Source: Bin5 sp965208965 (GTDB lineage: Bacteria; Chloroflexota; Anaerolineae; Caldilineales; Caldilineaceae). Taken from it: a stretch of DNA of 64,000 nucleotides. The position numbers and the translations under genes are program-made. Below are positions 42,294 through 49,991 of this stretch, piece after piece. The notes under the pieces are model-generated. The model was not told where the DNA came from and did not search any database. It saw only the letters and a program-made list of their open reading frames with translations. Numbering within the stretch: position 1 is the stretch's first letter; every line of letters begins with the position of its first letter. The stretch covers positions 1,240,001 to 1,304,000 of the forward strand of contig OZ242384.1 in NCBI GenBank assembly GCA_965208965.1, read 5' to 3'.

Positions 42294-42502
42294 ATGAAAC
42301 TGCTGACATACGACTCAGGAAGCGGGCCACGTTGTGGGGTTCTGATTGACGACCAGATGGTCGATTTGACTGCCCTGCTTGGCGCTGACCAAACCTTTTG
42401 CCCGATGTCCGCGCGCTACTTGAACTTGGCGACTCGCCCATCGACCGCGTGGTCGACGCCCTGGCGAGGAATATCGCGGCCCCCCTTCTATTCTCTCCTC
42501 AA
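42294..42502 (+). pseudogene. Truncated, frameshifted fumarylacetoacetate-hydrolase-family gene
   Basis: It starts with a good GAGGAGG site and MKLLTYDSGSGPRCGVLIDDQMVDLTALLGADQ, the usual N-terminus of FAH-family proteins. Near 42382-42395 the homologous frame shifts by one base and continues as NLLPDVRALLELGDSPIDRVVDALARNIAAP, again FAH-like. Homology ends at about 42490, and the reading frame stops at 42503-42505 inside the tRNA-Lys gene. The catalytic domain of roughly 200 residues is absent. The gene was therefore broken when this block was joined to the tRNA locus. Confidence 0.8.
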
Positions 42503-42575
42503 TGAGCCCCCTGGGACTCGAACCCAGAACCCACGGCTTAAAAGGCCGTTGCTCTACCAATTGAGCTAGGGACCC
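42503..42575 (-). tRNA. tRNA-Lys (anticodon TTT)
   Basis: The minus strand folds into a full cloverleaf: acceptor GGGTCCC / GGGGGCTC with two G-U pairs, D stem GCTC/GAGC, anticodon stem ACGGC/GCCGT with loop CTTTTAA, and T stem CTGGG/CCCAG with loop TTCGAGT. Discriminator is A73 and no CCA is encoded. Its 3' end borders the truncated FAH gene. Confidence 0.97.
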
Positions 42576-42591
42576 GCGACAACGGCCCTCA

Positions 42592-42620
42592 ATTCTAGCC
42601 TACGGGGTAGATGAGGGCAA
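42592..42620 (-). promoter_or_regulatory. Promoter of tRNA-Lys
   Basis: On the minus strand TTGCCC (42615-42620) and TAGAAT (42592-42597) are 17 bases apart, about 17 bases before the mature 5' end. The 17-base string CCCGTAGGCTAGAATTG recurs exactly in the promoter at 47784-47812. Confidence 0.65.
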
Positions 42621-42673
42621 AATTTGACCCCAGAAAAACAGAGCGGCTGCATGTTCAACAGGCACGGTCCAGG

Positions 42674-43408
42674 CTAAAGGATCGGCGGCTCATCGGTGTA
42701 GTATTCGTCGCGCAGAGAATCGGCCTGGACGATCCAACTGACGAAGTCGAGCTCTTCGCCTGCGAGGTGGGCCGGGATGATGCGGGCCAGCTCGTCGGGT
42801 GTGCGCTCGGCCAGCTGGCGGTATGTAAAGATGCCGGCGGCGTAGAGCGCATCTTCGAACACCTGATCGACGCCGGCGATGCGGGTCAGATCTTCGGGCA
42901 GCGGTCCGTCGTAGACCGCGCCGATGCGGTTGTTGGCCTGGGCCAGCTCGCGGGCCTGCTCGGTCCAGGCGCGGGTGTCGCTGCCGGGCAGGGCCCTGGT
43001 GATCTGTTGGAGCGATTCGGCGTCAGCGCGGGAGAGCTGGTCCCAGGTAAAGATGCCGACCTGGTAGAGGCGCCGCTCGTAGAGACCGCCGATGCCGTAG
43101 ACGGCGGTGAGGTTGTCCGGTCGGTTCGAAAGGTCCTGTGCTGCGGGGGACTGTGGTCGCGTATCGTTGCGGGCGCGGCGGCGTCCCTCCTGCGCGTTCG
43201 CACCGGCTGCAGGACCCGGCGGCACGCCGTAGGATTGCGCGGCCGGCCCTTCGGGGAGCGGCTGCGTACCTCTCGCGGCGGACGACAGCGCGGACAGATC
43301 GATCCGGCGGCGCCGTCCCCGATACCAGACCCATTCGACCAGGGTCGAACTTACCCAGCCGAAGAGCAGGCCGACCAGAATATAACCGAGCAGGCTTGTC
43401 AGATCCAT
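42674..43408 (-). CDS. Membrane-anchored helix-hairpin-helix (DUF4332-like) protein
   Basis: The 244-residue protein begins MDLTSLLGYILVGLLFGWVS, a single membrane span, followed by a basic and Pro/Ala-rich linker to about residue 95. Two similar HhH modules follow: LTAVYGIGGLYERRLYQVGIFTWDQLS and LTRIAGVDQVFEDALYAAGIFTYRQLA, each with the Gly-hinge hairpin used for DNA or protein contacts. The ATG at 43406-43408 follows GGGGGAAT. Its function is unknown; such proteins often accompany structural or cell-division genes, not seen here. Confidence 0.75.
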   Translation of the reverse strand: MDLTSLLGYILVGLLFGWVSSTLVEWVWYRGRRRRIDLSALSSAARGTQPLPEGPAAQSYGVPPGPAAGANAQEGRRRARNDTRPQSPAAQDLSNRPDNLTAVYGIGGLYERRLYQVGIFTWDQLSRADAESLQQITRALPGSDTRAWTEQARELAQANNRIGAVYDGPLPEDLTRIAGVDQVFEDALYAAGIFTYRQLAERTPDELARIIPAHLAGEELDFVSWIVQADSLRDEYYTDEPPIL

Positions 43409-43496
43409 ACATTCCCCCGTGCGCCTCGAAGAAGAGAGACACAGTAGAAAATCAGTGTATCCCGCGCCCAAATGGTTGTCAAAGCGCTCTTCACCT

Positions 43497-43518
43497 GGGG
43501 TGCATCCCAGTTTTGGGG
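43497..43518 (-). repeat. GGGATGCACCC-type dispersed repeat
   Basis: On the minus strand it reads CCCCAAAACTGGGATGCACC. Related copies are at 44353-44373, 48054-48074 and 61227-61247, sharing CCCCA or CCCAA, then AT.GGGATGC, then ACCC. Confidence 0.65.
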
Positions 43519-43639
43519 TGGGAACAGTCTGGCTGGGAGTTCATGGCGGCGGTGGCTGAAGTAGGTTGCCGTCTCTTGGAGAGACGCAGGGCAGGCGCCA
43601 GGCCCCGGCTTTACTGTGGGGTCCGTTGATTGGAGGGGG

Positions 43640-44095
43640 TGCGAGGGCAGGCACAAGGCCTGCCCCTACTGGAGCAGTGGGGGAATTGCGAAGGTGGTGC
43701 CGTGGGCGGTGCGAGGGCAGGCACAAGGCCTGCCCCTACTGGTGCGGGGAGGGGATTGCGAAGGCGGTGCCGTGGACGGCGTGAGGGAAGGCACAAGGCC
43801 TGCCCCTACTGGTGCGGTGGGGGAATTGCGAAGGCGGTGCCGTGGGCGGTGCGAGGGCAGGCACAAGGCCTGCCCCTACTGGTGCGGGGAGGGGATTGCG
43901 AAGGCGGTGCCGTGGACGGCGTGAGGGAAGGCACAAGGCCTGCCCCTACTGGTGCGGGGAGGGGTTGCGAAGGCGGTGCCGAGGACGGCGTGGGGGCAGG
44001 CACAAGGCCTGCCCCTACTGGTGCGGGGAGGGGTTGCGAAGGCGGTGCCGAGGACGGCGTGGGGGCAGGCACAAGGCCTGCCCCTACCGTTGTGT
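43640..44095. repeat. Tandem array of seven 69-70-bp units with a central palindrome
   Basis: The palindrome GGGCAGGC-ACAAG-GCCTGCCC is repeated near 43646, 43716, 43786, 43856, 43926, 43995 and 44064, with the spacer TACTGGTGCGGGGAGGGG and GCGAAGGCGGTGCCG. The second and fourth units are identical, so the array grew partly by two-unit duplication. Some units have GGGAAGGC in the left arm, breaking one pair. Open frames across the array encode GTRPAPTGAG-type repeats that I do not regard as genes. No other gene lies in 43409-44652. Confidence 0.9.
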
Positions 44096-44247
44096 GCGGG
44101 AGTTGGGGAGACAGTGAAGACGGCGCATGAGCGACCGGCGGCATAGACACGAGATCGCAACGCGACGCCAGGGTGGTATAGCTGAAGGGGGCGTTGCGGG
44201 GGGAGTCCCCCCGCACAAGGGAGGGCCGAAGGCCCGACCGCCCAAAG

Positions 44248-44284
44248 GCGAGGAGAGAGCGGAGAGGAGAGAGGCGTGAGTGAC
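44248..44284. repeat. Dispersed purine-rich element (intergenic copy)
   Basis: It begins GCGAGGAGAGAGCGGAGAGG and ends GCGTGAGTGAC, resembling 3774-3811 and 25635-25671. It sits between the 70-bp array and the RraA-like gene. Confidence 0.65.
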
Positions 44285-44352
44285 ACCGTTTGGGCTGCCG
44301 GAGAAGGGAACTGAAAGTAGCTTGGTTACTTTCGCAGGTATACGTATGTTGG

Positions 44353-44373
44353 CCCCAATATAGGGATGCACCC
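44353..44373 (+). repeat. GGGATGCACCC-type dispersed repeat
   Basis: CCCCAATATAGGGATGCACC followed by C matches the copies at 43497-43518 (minus) and 48054-48074. It lies in the leader region of the RraA-like gene. Confidence 0.65.
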
Positions 44374-44398
44374 GCCTACAATTCTTGCATGGACTTGG

Positions 44399-44418
44399 CA
44401 ACTATAGTTGACTATAAT
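44399..44418 (+). promoter_or_regulatory. Palindrome next to a -10 box upstream of the RraA-like gene
   Basis: The perfect 12-base palindrome CAACTATAGTTG (44399-44410) is followed by TATAAT at 44413-44418. No good -35 is seen at the usual distance, which suits an activator- or repressor-controlled promoter. A second inverted repeat GAAAGTA/TACTTTC lies at 44313-44333. The leader to the gene is about 230 bases. Confidence 0.45.
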
Positions 44419-44652
44419 TGTCTTGGAATGTAGGTGCCCTGAAGAGTCCGAACTGCCGGAGGTCCAGGCTGCGGTTTTGGGTCCATGCTAAGGCGGCATT
44501 CACGAATATCACGATTCGCCTAATGCGACCGGCACCGCGGTCAGAGTTCAGGGAGGATGGTTACCCCGCTCTTACTCCCCGCGACAGGTACCTGTCGGAC
44601 TGCCGGCAGGTGATGTTCATCCAAATTCTCGTACCAGAAGGAGAAACGCAAA

Positions 44653-45384
44653 ATGAGTGAGAGCACCTACGCGTCTGTAGACGTCCCGCAGCAGATCCTC
44701 GACCGTTTCAAGAATGTTGCCACCGCCAACGTATGGGATATCCTCCTCAGGCACTCCGGTGTCTACTTTTCCTACATGGAAAATGTCCGCCTCTGGACGC
44801 CGGGCGAGAGGCTGGCCGCTCGCGCCCGTACCTTGCGTTATCTGCCCCCACGCCCGGACTTGCAGGCGAGAGTGCATGTCGGCGAGCAGTCCCCGGAGTA
44901 CCTGGCCATGGCACGCTGCGGCCCCGGCGATGTGCTCGTCTGTGACGTGATGGGCGACGCCCGTCCATGTATCTTCGGTGATGTCAAGGCGCTGCAACTG
45001 AAAATGAACAACGCCGACGGTATCGTCACCGACGGCAGTATTCGCGACCTGGATGTCATGATGGAGGAAGAGTTCGGGCTGATCATTTATGCCCGCGACC
45101 GGACACCCCGCGGCGGGGTCCCCTACGCCGTTCCTGCGCAGGAGAATGTGGAGATTCAGTGCGGCGGGGCCCTGGTGTGCCCTGGCGATGTACTGGTCGG
45201 AGATGAGGATGGCGTGGTTGTTGTGCCTTCCTGGTTTGCCGAGGAGTGCATCGATCTTACCGAGGAATATGAGGCCGAGGAGACAAGGATCAAGGAACGA
45301 ATCCTTGCGGAAGGGGTGGTGCCCGGCAGATACTACACGCCCCCAGCGCCGGGGAGTTACGCACGGGCCGGCTCAGAAGAATAG
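44653..45384 (+). CDS. RraA-like / HMG-aldolase family protein
   Basis: The 243-residue protein has the RraA/HMG aldolase signature: PGDVLVCDVMGDARPCIFGDVKALQL and NADGIVTDGSIRDLD with the Gly-x20-Arg-Asp pattern that binds metal and oxaloacetate-like acids. Members are 4-hydroxy-4-methyl-2-oxoglutarate or carboxy-hydroxy-oxoadipate aldolases, or the RNase E inhibitor RraA in proteobacteria. The catabolic surroundings favour the aldolase role. AAGGAG lies upstream of the ATG. Confidence 0.85.
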   Translation: MSESTYASVDVPQQILDRFKNVATANVWDILLRHSGVYFSYMENVRLWTPGERLAARARTLRYLPPRPDLQARVHVGEQSPEYLAMARCGPGDVLVCDVMGDARPCIFGDVKALQLKMNNADGIVTDGSIRDLDVMMEEEFGLIIYARDRTPRGGVPYAVPAQENVEIQCGGALVCPGDVLVGDEDGVVVVPSWFAEECIDLTEEYEAEETRIKERILAEGVVPGRYYTPPAPGSYARAGSEE

Positions 45385-45427
45385 CGGATTCGCCGCAGTC
45401 GAGGGCTACGCCGGTCCTGCTGTTGCG

Positions 45428-46558
45428 CTAGGGCAGCCTGTAAAACCGGCGCGCGTTTTCGGACATGATGTTTCGTCTGACCTCAAACGGGAGCGTAGCC
45501 GGAAGGGCGCGGTCGGGCGAGTCAAAGTCCCAGTGGGGGTAGTCCGTGGCGAACAGGAGCCGGCTTCCTCCGTCCAGGTGCTCAAGAATCTGCTCGAGGT
45601 GACGCGGCTGCCGGGGCTCTTCCATCGGTTGGGTTGTGAACCAGAAGTGCTCCAGGATGTATTCGGAGGGCGCCTTTTTCAGGAAGGGCACTTCGGCTTT
45701 GAGCCGTTTCCAGCTCCTGTCCATGCGCCAGGCGAAGGAGGGGACCCAAGCAAAGCCGCCTTCGATAATGACGATACGAAGCTCGGGGAAATGCTCGAAT
45801 ACGCCTTCGCAGACGAAGCTGGCGATATGGGCCTGGTAGGCCTGGGGCATGCCGCAGTGATCCTCAAGGTAGTATGAAGGCCAACCGCCGGCTGTGAGCG
45901 GATGGCCGCCCTGGCCGCCGACGTGGATGCCGATTGGCAGGTCGTATTCGAGGGCGGCTTCGTACATCTTCCAGTACTTGCGCTTGCCGAGAGGTTCACT
46001 GGTGCGGACGACGGTGAGAACCTGCACGAATCCGGGGTGGTTGCCGCGGCGGTGAATTTCTTGCGCAGCCAGTTCCCCATCTTCATAGTTGACCAGAATC
46101 GAAGCGCGCAGCCGCGGCTCGGGTTCGAGCCATTCGGCGACCTGGTAGTCGTTGACGGCGCGGGCCAGTTGGGCACCGTATTCCATGTTCAACTGGCCGC
46201 CGGCGCCGGCAAGGGGATTCAGGATGCCGTACTCGATGTCCCAGGCGTCGAGCAGCTGGAGCCGCATGAAGTCGAGGTCGGTGCCAGGCGGCCGCCCGTT
46301 TGGGGGCCAGGCATCGACACGGGCGGCATTGCGATGGAAGCGGGGATAGGAGCCGCCATGGAGACCGCGCATGTAATGGGCGCGCTGACCGAACATTCTG
46401 TGGAAGTCCTGCCATTCCGGCGAAAGGTAGTCGGTGATTATCTGCCTGAAAACCGGGTCAATATGCACGTCAAAGTTATGGATATCGGTGTCAATGACCG
46501 CCAGCCCGGTCTTTTGCGGGACATGTGGCTGCGAGGTCGTTTCCAGCTCGACCGTCAT
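45428..46558 (-). CDS. Amidohydrolase-2 family protein (ACMSD-like TIM barrel)
   Basis: The 376-residue metal-dependent hydrolase/decarboxylase has DTDIHNFD at the start of the barrel, LPIGIHVGGQGGHP with the metal His, VIIEGGFAWVPSF and FATDYPHWDFD with the catalytic Asp, then IMSENARRFYRL. The family includes ACMSD and other decarboxylases of cyclic or aromatic acids. It overlaps the upstream amidohydrolase by 4 bases (ATGA), so the two are translationally coupled and may form one enzyme or pathway. Confidence 0.9.
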   Translation of the reverse strand: MTVELETTSQPHVPQKTGLAVIDTDIHNFDVHIDPVFRQIITDYLSPEWQDFHRMFGQRAHYMRGLHGGSYPRFHRNAARVDAWPPNGRPPGTDLDFMRLQLLDAWDIEYGILNPLAGAGGQLNMEYGAQLARAVNDYQVAEWLEPEPRLRASILVNYEDGELAAQEIHRRGNHPGFVQVLTVVRTSEPLGKRKYWKMYEAALEYDLPIGIHVGGQGGHPLTAGGWPSYYLEDHCGMPQAYQAHIASFVCEGVFEHFPELRIVIIEGGFAWVPSFAWRMDRSWKRLKAEVPFLKKAPSEYILEHFWFTTQPMEEPRQPRHLEQILEHLDGGSRLLFATDYPHWDFDSPDRALPATLPFEVRRNIMSENARRFYRLP

Positions 46559-47724
46559 GATGGTTCTCCATTGAATCGATAGAAGGCGCGGGCGTTCTCA
46601 GACCAGATGTTGGCGTGCAGCGGTTCGGGCAGGGTTGCGGGCCAGGCTTCTTCGTCGCGATCATAGTGCCAGTGCGGGTAGTCGGTGGCAAACATGAGCA
46701 TTGTATCGGACTCCATCTGCTCGATCGCTTGAAGAATATAGCCGGGGTCGGGCGGCGTGTCGACAGGTTGAACCGTAAGGCGAATGTGATCGCGAATGTA
46801 GTCGGACGGCGGACGTCTGACCCAGGGTACATTTGAACGCAGCCCTTTCCACTCCTTGTCCAGCCGCCACATCAGCGCAGGCATCCACGCGAAACCGCCT
46901 TCGATAAGCGCAATGCGCAGGTCGGGGAAACGATCGAAGACCCCTTCGGCGACGAGGCTGATCACCTGGGACTGGAAGACCGGCGCCATATTCGCATACT
47001 CTTCCAGGTAGGTCGAAGGCCAACCCACAGGGCTGGGAGGGTGGCCTGGCGATCCGCCGTAGTGTATCGCGATGACGAGATCGCGTTCAATTGCGGCCGC
47101 GTAGAGTGGATCATAGAATCGATTGCCGTAGGGAATGAAAGAGCGGACAGGCAAAACTACCTGGACAAACTGAGGGTGTTCCCCGAAACGATCGATCTCC
47201 TGGGCCGCACGGGCCGGAGACTGGCTGGGGACGACAAGCGACCCGCGCAAGCGCGGTTCGGGTGTAAGCCACTCGTCGATCTGCCAGCGATTGACAGCTG
47301 TCGCCAGGTCGACGGCCAGGTCCTCCTGTTTGACGCTCTGTGCACGAAACGCACAGTTGAGGATACCGATTTCCGTATTGAACGGCGCAAGGGCCTGTTC
47401 CCGGACAAGCTCCAGGCTGGAGCCGGCCGCGCCGCCGCCCTGGGGTAAGCTGTCGGGGCGGGCCGAAATCGGTGCGCCGCGCGGGTAGTCACCTCCAGAC
47501 GGGCCGGGGTAGCCGGAAATACGAATGTACTCCTGCCAGTAGTCGGCAAGGTAGGGTACAAGCTGATCGATCGAGGAGAGTTCATTGTGAATGTCACAGT
47601 CGATCACGGACTGTGCGCGCGAATTCGGCGGGCGTTCTCGGCCTGGCGACTGGATGGTCTGATCCCGATCCACGGCAGTGTGACCGTTCTCCGATAGCGG
47701 TGACTTGTTGTCTACGGACCTCAT
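46555..47724 (-). CDS. Amidohydrolase-2 family protein, paralog of the next gene
   Basis: The 389-residue protein shows the same motifs as its neighbour: VIDCDIHNELS, LVIAIHYGGSPGHPP, ALIEGGFAWMPALMWRLDKEW and FATDYPHWHYD, then IWSENARAFYRF. The ATG at 47724 is preferred because the predicted promoter at 47784-47812 starts transcription near 47777, downstream of the alternative TTG at 47784. Both paralogs keep the metal ligands, so both are probably active. Confidence 0.88.
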   Translation of the reverse strand: MRSVDNKSPLSENGHTAVDRDQTIQSPGRERPPNSRAQSVIDCDIHNELSSIDQLVPYLADYWQEYIRISGYPGPSGGDYPRGAPISARPDSLPQGGGAAGSSLELVREQALAPFNTEIGILNCAFRAQSVKQEDLAVDLATAVNRWQIDEWLTPEPRLRGSLVVPSQSPARAAQEIDRFGEHPQFVQVVLPVRSFIPYGNRFYDPLYAAAIERDLVIAIHYGGSPGHPPSPVGWPSTYLEEYANMAPVFQSQVISLVAEGVFDRFPDLRIALIEGGFAWMPALMWRLDKEWKGLRSNVPWVRRPPSDYIRDHIRLTVQPVDTPPDPGYILQAIEQMESDTMLMFATDYPHWHYDRDEEAWPATLPEPLHANIWSENARAFYRFNGEPS

Positions 47725-47783
47725 ATTGCATTCAACCCCGACTCTGACATCTTCAACAGGAGGACAGTTTCGCAGGCAAGGCA

Positions 47784-47812
47784 ATTCTAGCCTACGGGCC
47801 CTCTATCGTCAA
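47784..47812 (-). promoter_or_regulatory. Promoter of the amidohydrolase pair
   Basis: On the minus strand TTGACG (47807-47812) and TAGAAT (47784-47789) are 17 bases apart. The string CCCGTAGGCTAGAATTG is shared exactly with the tRNA-Lys promoter. Confidence 0.7.
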
Positions 47813-47997
47813 CGGATCAGCGGAAAAGCGTGCAGTCCGGATTTGGGTGTGAGCTCTCGCAAACCTATGCCAGAGACTGGACCATGGCCGGTCTGTAAAC
47901 GACAATGGGCCGGCAGAAGCGCCGCCTCCGCCCTCCCCCTCAATCTACGGCTGGGCCACGCCTTGCCCCTGCCCTCGCGCCCCCAGCCGCGCCGCCT

Positions 47998-48033
47998 CTG
48001 ACCACTGCCGTTCCACTGACCATTGCCGTTTCA
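47998..48033. repeat. Tandem 18-base repeat
   Basis: CTGACCACTGCCGTTCCA (47998-48015) is followed by CTGACCATTGCCGTTTCA (48016-48033). The reverse strand AACGGCAGTGGTCAG resembles AACGGCAGTGGTTAG at 58681-58695. The gene-free stretch 47725-48036 holds this, the promoter above and GC-rich filler. Confidence 0.7.
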
Positions 48034-48036
48034 TCC

Positions 48037-48855
48037 CTATCTGACCCCCTCCACCCCAGCATCGGGATGCACCCTTCTACTGGCGTCCCTCCGCTGCCGC
48101 GCGGCCTCGAAGAGTATGACGGCGCCGGCCGCGGCAACATTGAGAGATTCGGTCGCGGCGGCCATGGGAACAGCCACCGTTTCGGCTCTTTCCCGCATCT
48201 GCGAACTCGCCCCGCGCGCCTCACTGCCCAGCGCCAGCGCCGACGGTTCGCTCCAGTCGACTTCATCGTAAAGGATGCTGCCCTCTGCGCTTCCCAGGTA
48301 GAGAGGCTGGCCGGTGGGCAGCGCGGCCCAGACCGCGTCCCAATGCAGCAGAACACGAATCGGGACGCGGAAGTGCGCGCCCATGGCCGCGCGCAGGACT
48401 TTACCGTTGAACGGGTCGACGCAGCCGGGCGCGAAGAGGACCTGGTCGGCGCCGGCCGCGGCGGCGGTGCGCAGGAGAGCGCCGGTGTTGCCGGGATCCT
48501 GCACGCCGTCCAGAATTAGGGAGAGCCCGGCTGCGGAAGGCAGGGGCAACTCCGGTATGGGGACCACGGCCAAGATGCTCTGCGGCGATACGGTCTCGCT
48601 GATCTTGTCGAGAATGGCGGGGGGTACCAGGTAGAGTGGACAGGCCTGCTGGAGCTGCGCCGCAAGATCCGGCTGCGCCTCTGCGGCAGCGGCGGTGATG
48701 AAACAGGTGTGGAAGGCGGCGCCCATGGTCAGGGCGTCCTGCACCAGGCGCGTTCCTTCCAGCGTACAGAGGCCATGGGCTTGTCGGTGGCGGCGCCGGT
48801 GCAGCCTGGCCGCCAGTTTGATCTGGGGATTGCTGGCGCTGGTGATCTCTTTCAT
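48037..48855 (-). CDS. SpoU/TrmH-type RNA 2'-O-methyltransferase
   Basis: The 272-residue protein has a substrate-binding domain (ITSASNPQIKLAARLHRRRHR, LCTLEGTRLVQDAL) and the SPOUT knot with motif 1 ILDGVQDPGNTGALLRTAAA, motif 2 ALGSEARG and motif 3 VPMAAATESLNVAAAGAVIL. It should methylate a ribose in 23S rRNA or tRNA using SAM. The last codons (RRVHPDAGVEGVR) lie inside a dispersed GGGATGCACCC-type repeat, so the C-terminus has been replaced or extended. Location next to rplT is common for this family. Confidence 0.9.
   Translation of the reverse strand: MKEITSASNPQIKLAARLHRRRHRQAHGLCTLEGTRLVQDALTMGAAFHTCFITAAAAEAQPDLAAQLQQACPLYLVPPAILDKISETVSPQSILAVVPIPELPLPSAAGLSLILDGVQDPGNTGALLRTAAAAGADQVLFAPGCVDPFNGKVLRAAMGAHFRVPIRVLLHWDAVWAALPTGQPLYLGSAEGSILYDEVDWSEPSALALGSEARGASSQMRERAETVAVPMAAATESLNVAAAGAVILFEAARQRRDASRRVHPDAGVEGVR
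48054..48074 (+). repeat. GGGATGCACCC-type dispersed repeat inside the 3' end of the methyltransferase gene
   Basis: CCCCAGCATCGGGATGCACC followed by C overlaps the last codons of the gene on the other strand, encoding VHPDAG. It matches 44353-44373 at most positions. Confidence 0.65.
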
Positions 48856-48949
48856 TCAGCCATCTGGGGCGCAGGCTCTCCGGAGAGAATTACGGCCTCG
48901 ACATCGGGGGATCGGCGCGCATCGGATGCCGGCGCCGGACAGATCGGAC

Positions 48950-48975
48950 AAAAAAGCAGAGACGTTTGTCTCTGC
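48950..48975 (-). terminator. Terminator of the infC-rpmI-rplT operon
   Basis: On the minus strand GCAGAGAC (48968-48975) pairs with GTCTCTGC (48956-48963) around loop AAAC and is followed by six T, about 80 bases after the rplT stop. It separates rplT from the methyltransferase gene. Confidence 0.92.
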
Positions 48976-49053
48976 AATCTGCACTCTGAATTGTCAGACG
49001 GCCAAGCGGCCGTTGCAACAATGCGTTCAAGCGGTGAAGCGGGAGCGAATTGT

Positions 49054-49410
49054 TCAGTTCGCGTGGCTCTTGGCCAGTTCAGCCAGTGCGCTGAAGCCTT
49101 CTGCGTCATTTGCGGCGATATCGGCCAGCACCTTGCGGTCCACCTGGACATCAGCCTTTTTGAGTCCGTAGATCAGGTGACTGTAGCTGATGCCGTTGAG
49201 CCGGGCCGCGGCATTGATACGGGTAATCCACAACCGGCGGAAATCGCGTTTGCGGTTGCGGCGGTCGCGATAGGCAAAGGCAAGCGATCTGATCATCGCC
49301 TCGTTGGCGCGTTTGAAGAGCTTGGACCGGCTGCCAAACTGCCCCTTCGTAAACTTGAGTACCTTCTTATGGCGCCTGTGCGCATAAACCTTTGGTCTGG
49401 AACGTGCCAT
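49054..49410 (-). CDS. rplT: 50S ribosomal protein L20
   Basis: The 118-residue protein MARSRPKVYAHRRHKKVLKF is standard bL20, with the basic N-terminal extension and the globular part LWITRINAAARLNGISYSHLIYGLKKADVQVDRKVLADIA. It binds 23S rRNA early in assembly and in several bacteria represses its own operon. It is the last gene of the infC-rpmI-rplT operon. Confidence 0.98.
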   Translation of the reverse strand: MARSRPKVYAHRRHKKVLKFTKGQFGSRSKLFKRANEAMIRSLAFAYRDRRNRKRDFRRLWITRINAAARLNGISYSHLIYGLKKADVQVDRKVLADIAANDAEGFSALAELAKSHAN

Positions 49411-49566
49411 TGGTTGAATCCTTGTATCTAACGGTTGCGACGTCTGGGAATGGGGCCCCGCTGGATCTGTACCTGCATTAATGCACAGGCGACAAAAGAC
49501 TGTAATCGGGCCGGATGAGAAAGCGTTTTGCGTTTTGTCAGGTTTCCGCGCCCGGTCCGGACAGGT

Positions 49567-49755
49567 CTAGGAGACCAACTTTTTGGTCGCTCTGGCCTGG
49601 CCTTTGTTCGGGCTTGTAATCTTGTGGCGGTAGTCGCTGACCTTGCGCTTTTTGCGGCGCAGGTGGTTACCGCCCTGCTTCCGGCGCAGCAACTTTCCAT
49701 TTTTCGTCACACGGAAGCGCTTTTGCGCGCCCTTGTGGCTCTTCATCTTTGGCAT
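49567..49755 (-). CDS. rpmI: 50S ribosomal protein L35
   Basis: The 62-residue protein MPKMKSHKGAQKRFRVTKNG is standard bL35, strongly basic with the family core LLRRKQGGNHLRRKKRK. It lies between infC and rplT. The 156-bp gap to rplT is longer than usual, and the 236-bp gap to infC contains strong hairpins. Confidence 0.98.
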   Translation of the reverse strand: MPKMKSHKGAQKRFRVTKNGKLLRRKQGGNHLRRKKRKVSDYRHKITSPNKGQARATKKLVS

Positions 49756-49777
49756 AGGTCTTCTCGGTTGTTCTCGC

Positions 49778-49964
49778 GTCCCTCACAAACCAGGGACACA
49801 TTGAGACTGCTTAGTGAGACGCAGTGACTGGGCGAAAACTGCGCCCCCTTAAGGCGGGGGCGCATTGAACAAGATAACTCCCCTCCGCACAAGCGCAGCA
49901 GAGGGCGTCGTGCAAGCCTAAATGTTAGCACAGCCGACCGCCAGACCCAAAATCTGGCGGTCGG
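49778..49964 (-). promoter_or_regulatory. Three strong hairpins in the infC-rpmI spacer
   Basis: CCGACCGCCAGA (49934-49945) pairs with TCTGGCGGTCGG (49953-49964). TGCGCCCCC (49840-49848) pairs with GGGGGCGCA (49856-49864). GTCCCT (49778-49783) pairs with AGGGAC (49792-49797). None has a U-tract on the minus strand, so they are unlikely to be terminators. Their place just before rpmI suits translational control by L20, as known for this operon in E. coli, or mRNA processing. Confidence 0.6.
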
Positions 49965-49991
49965 TAGCAAAAGGCGGCTGTAAGATTCGTG

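Noticed and set aside
31342..42502. Prophage or transposon
   Set aside because: No integrase, transposase, terminal inverted repeats or phage structural genes are visible; only composition and the tRNA border suggest transfer.
43640..44095. CRISPR array
   Set aside because: Repeats are contiguous 70-base units with conserved spacers and no cas genes are present, so it is a tandem repeat.
43566..44146. Overlapping open frames encoding GTRPAPTGAG-type repeats on both strands
   Set aside because: They arise from the 70-bp tandem array, lack ribosome-binding sites and are open in several frames at once, as expected for a GC-rich repeat rather than a gene.
47725..47784. Twenty-residue N-terminal extension of the upstream amidohydrolase from TTG 47784
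   Set aside because: It lies before the predicted transcription start and has no ribosome-binding site or homology.
49934..49964. Terminator between infC and rpmI
   Set aside because: The hairpin is strong but has no U-tract on the minus strand, and the operon normally continues into rpmI and rplT.
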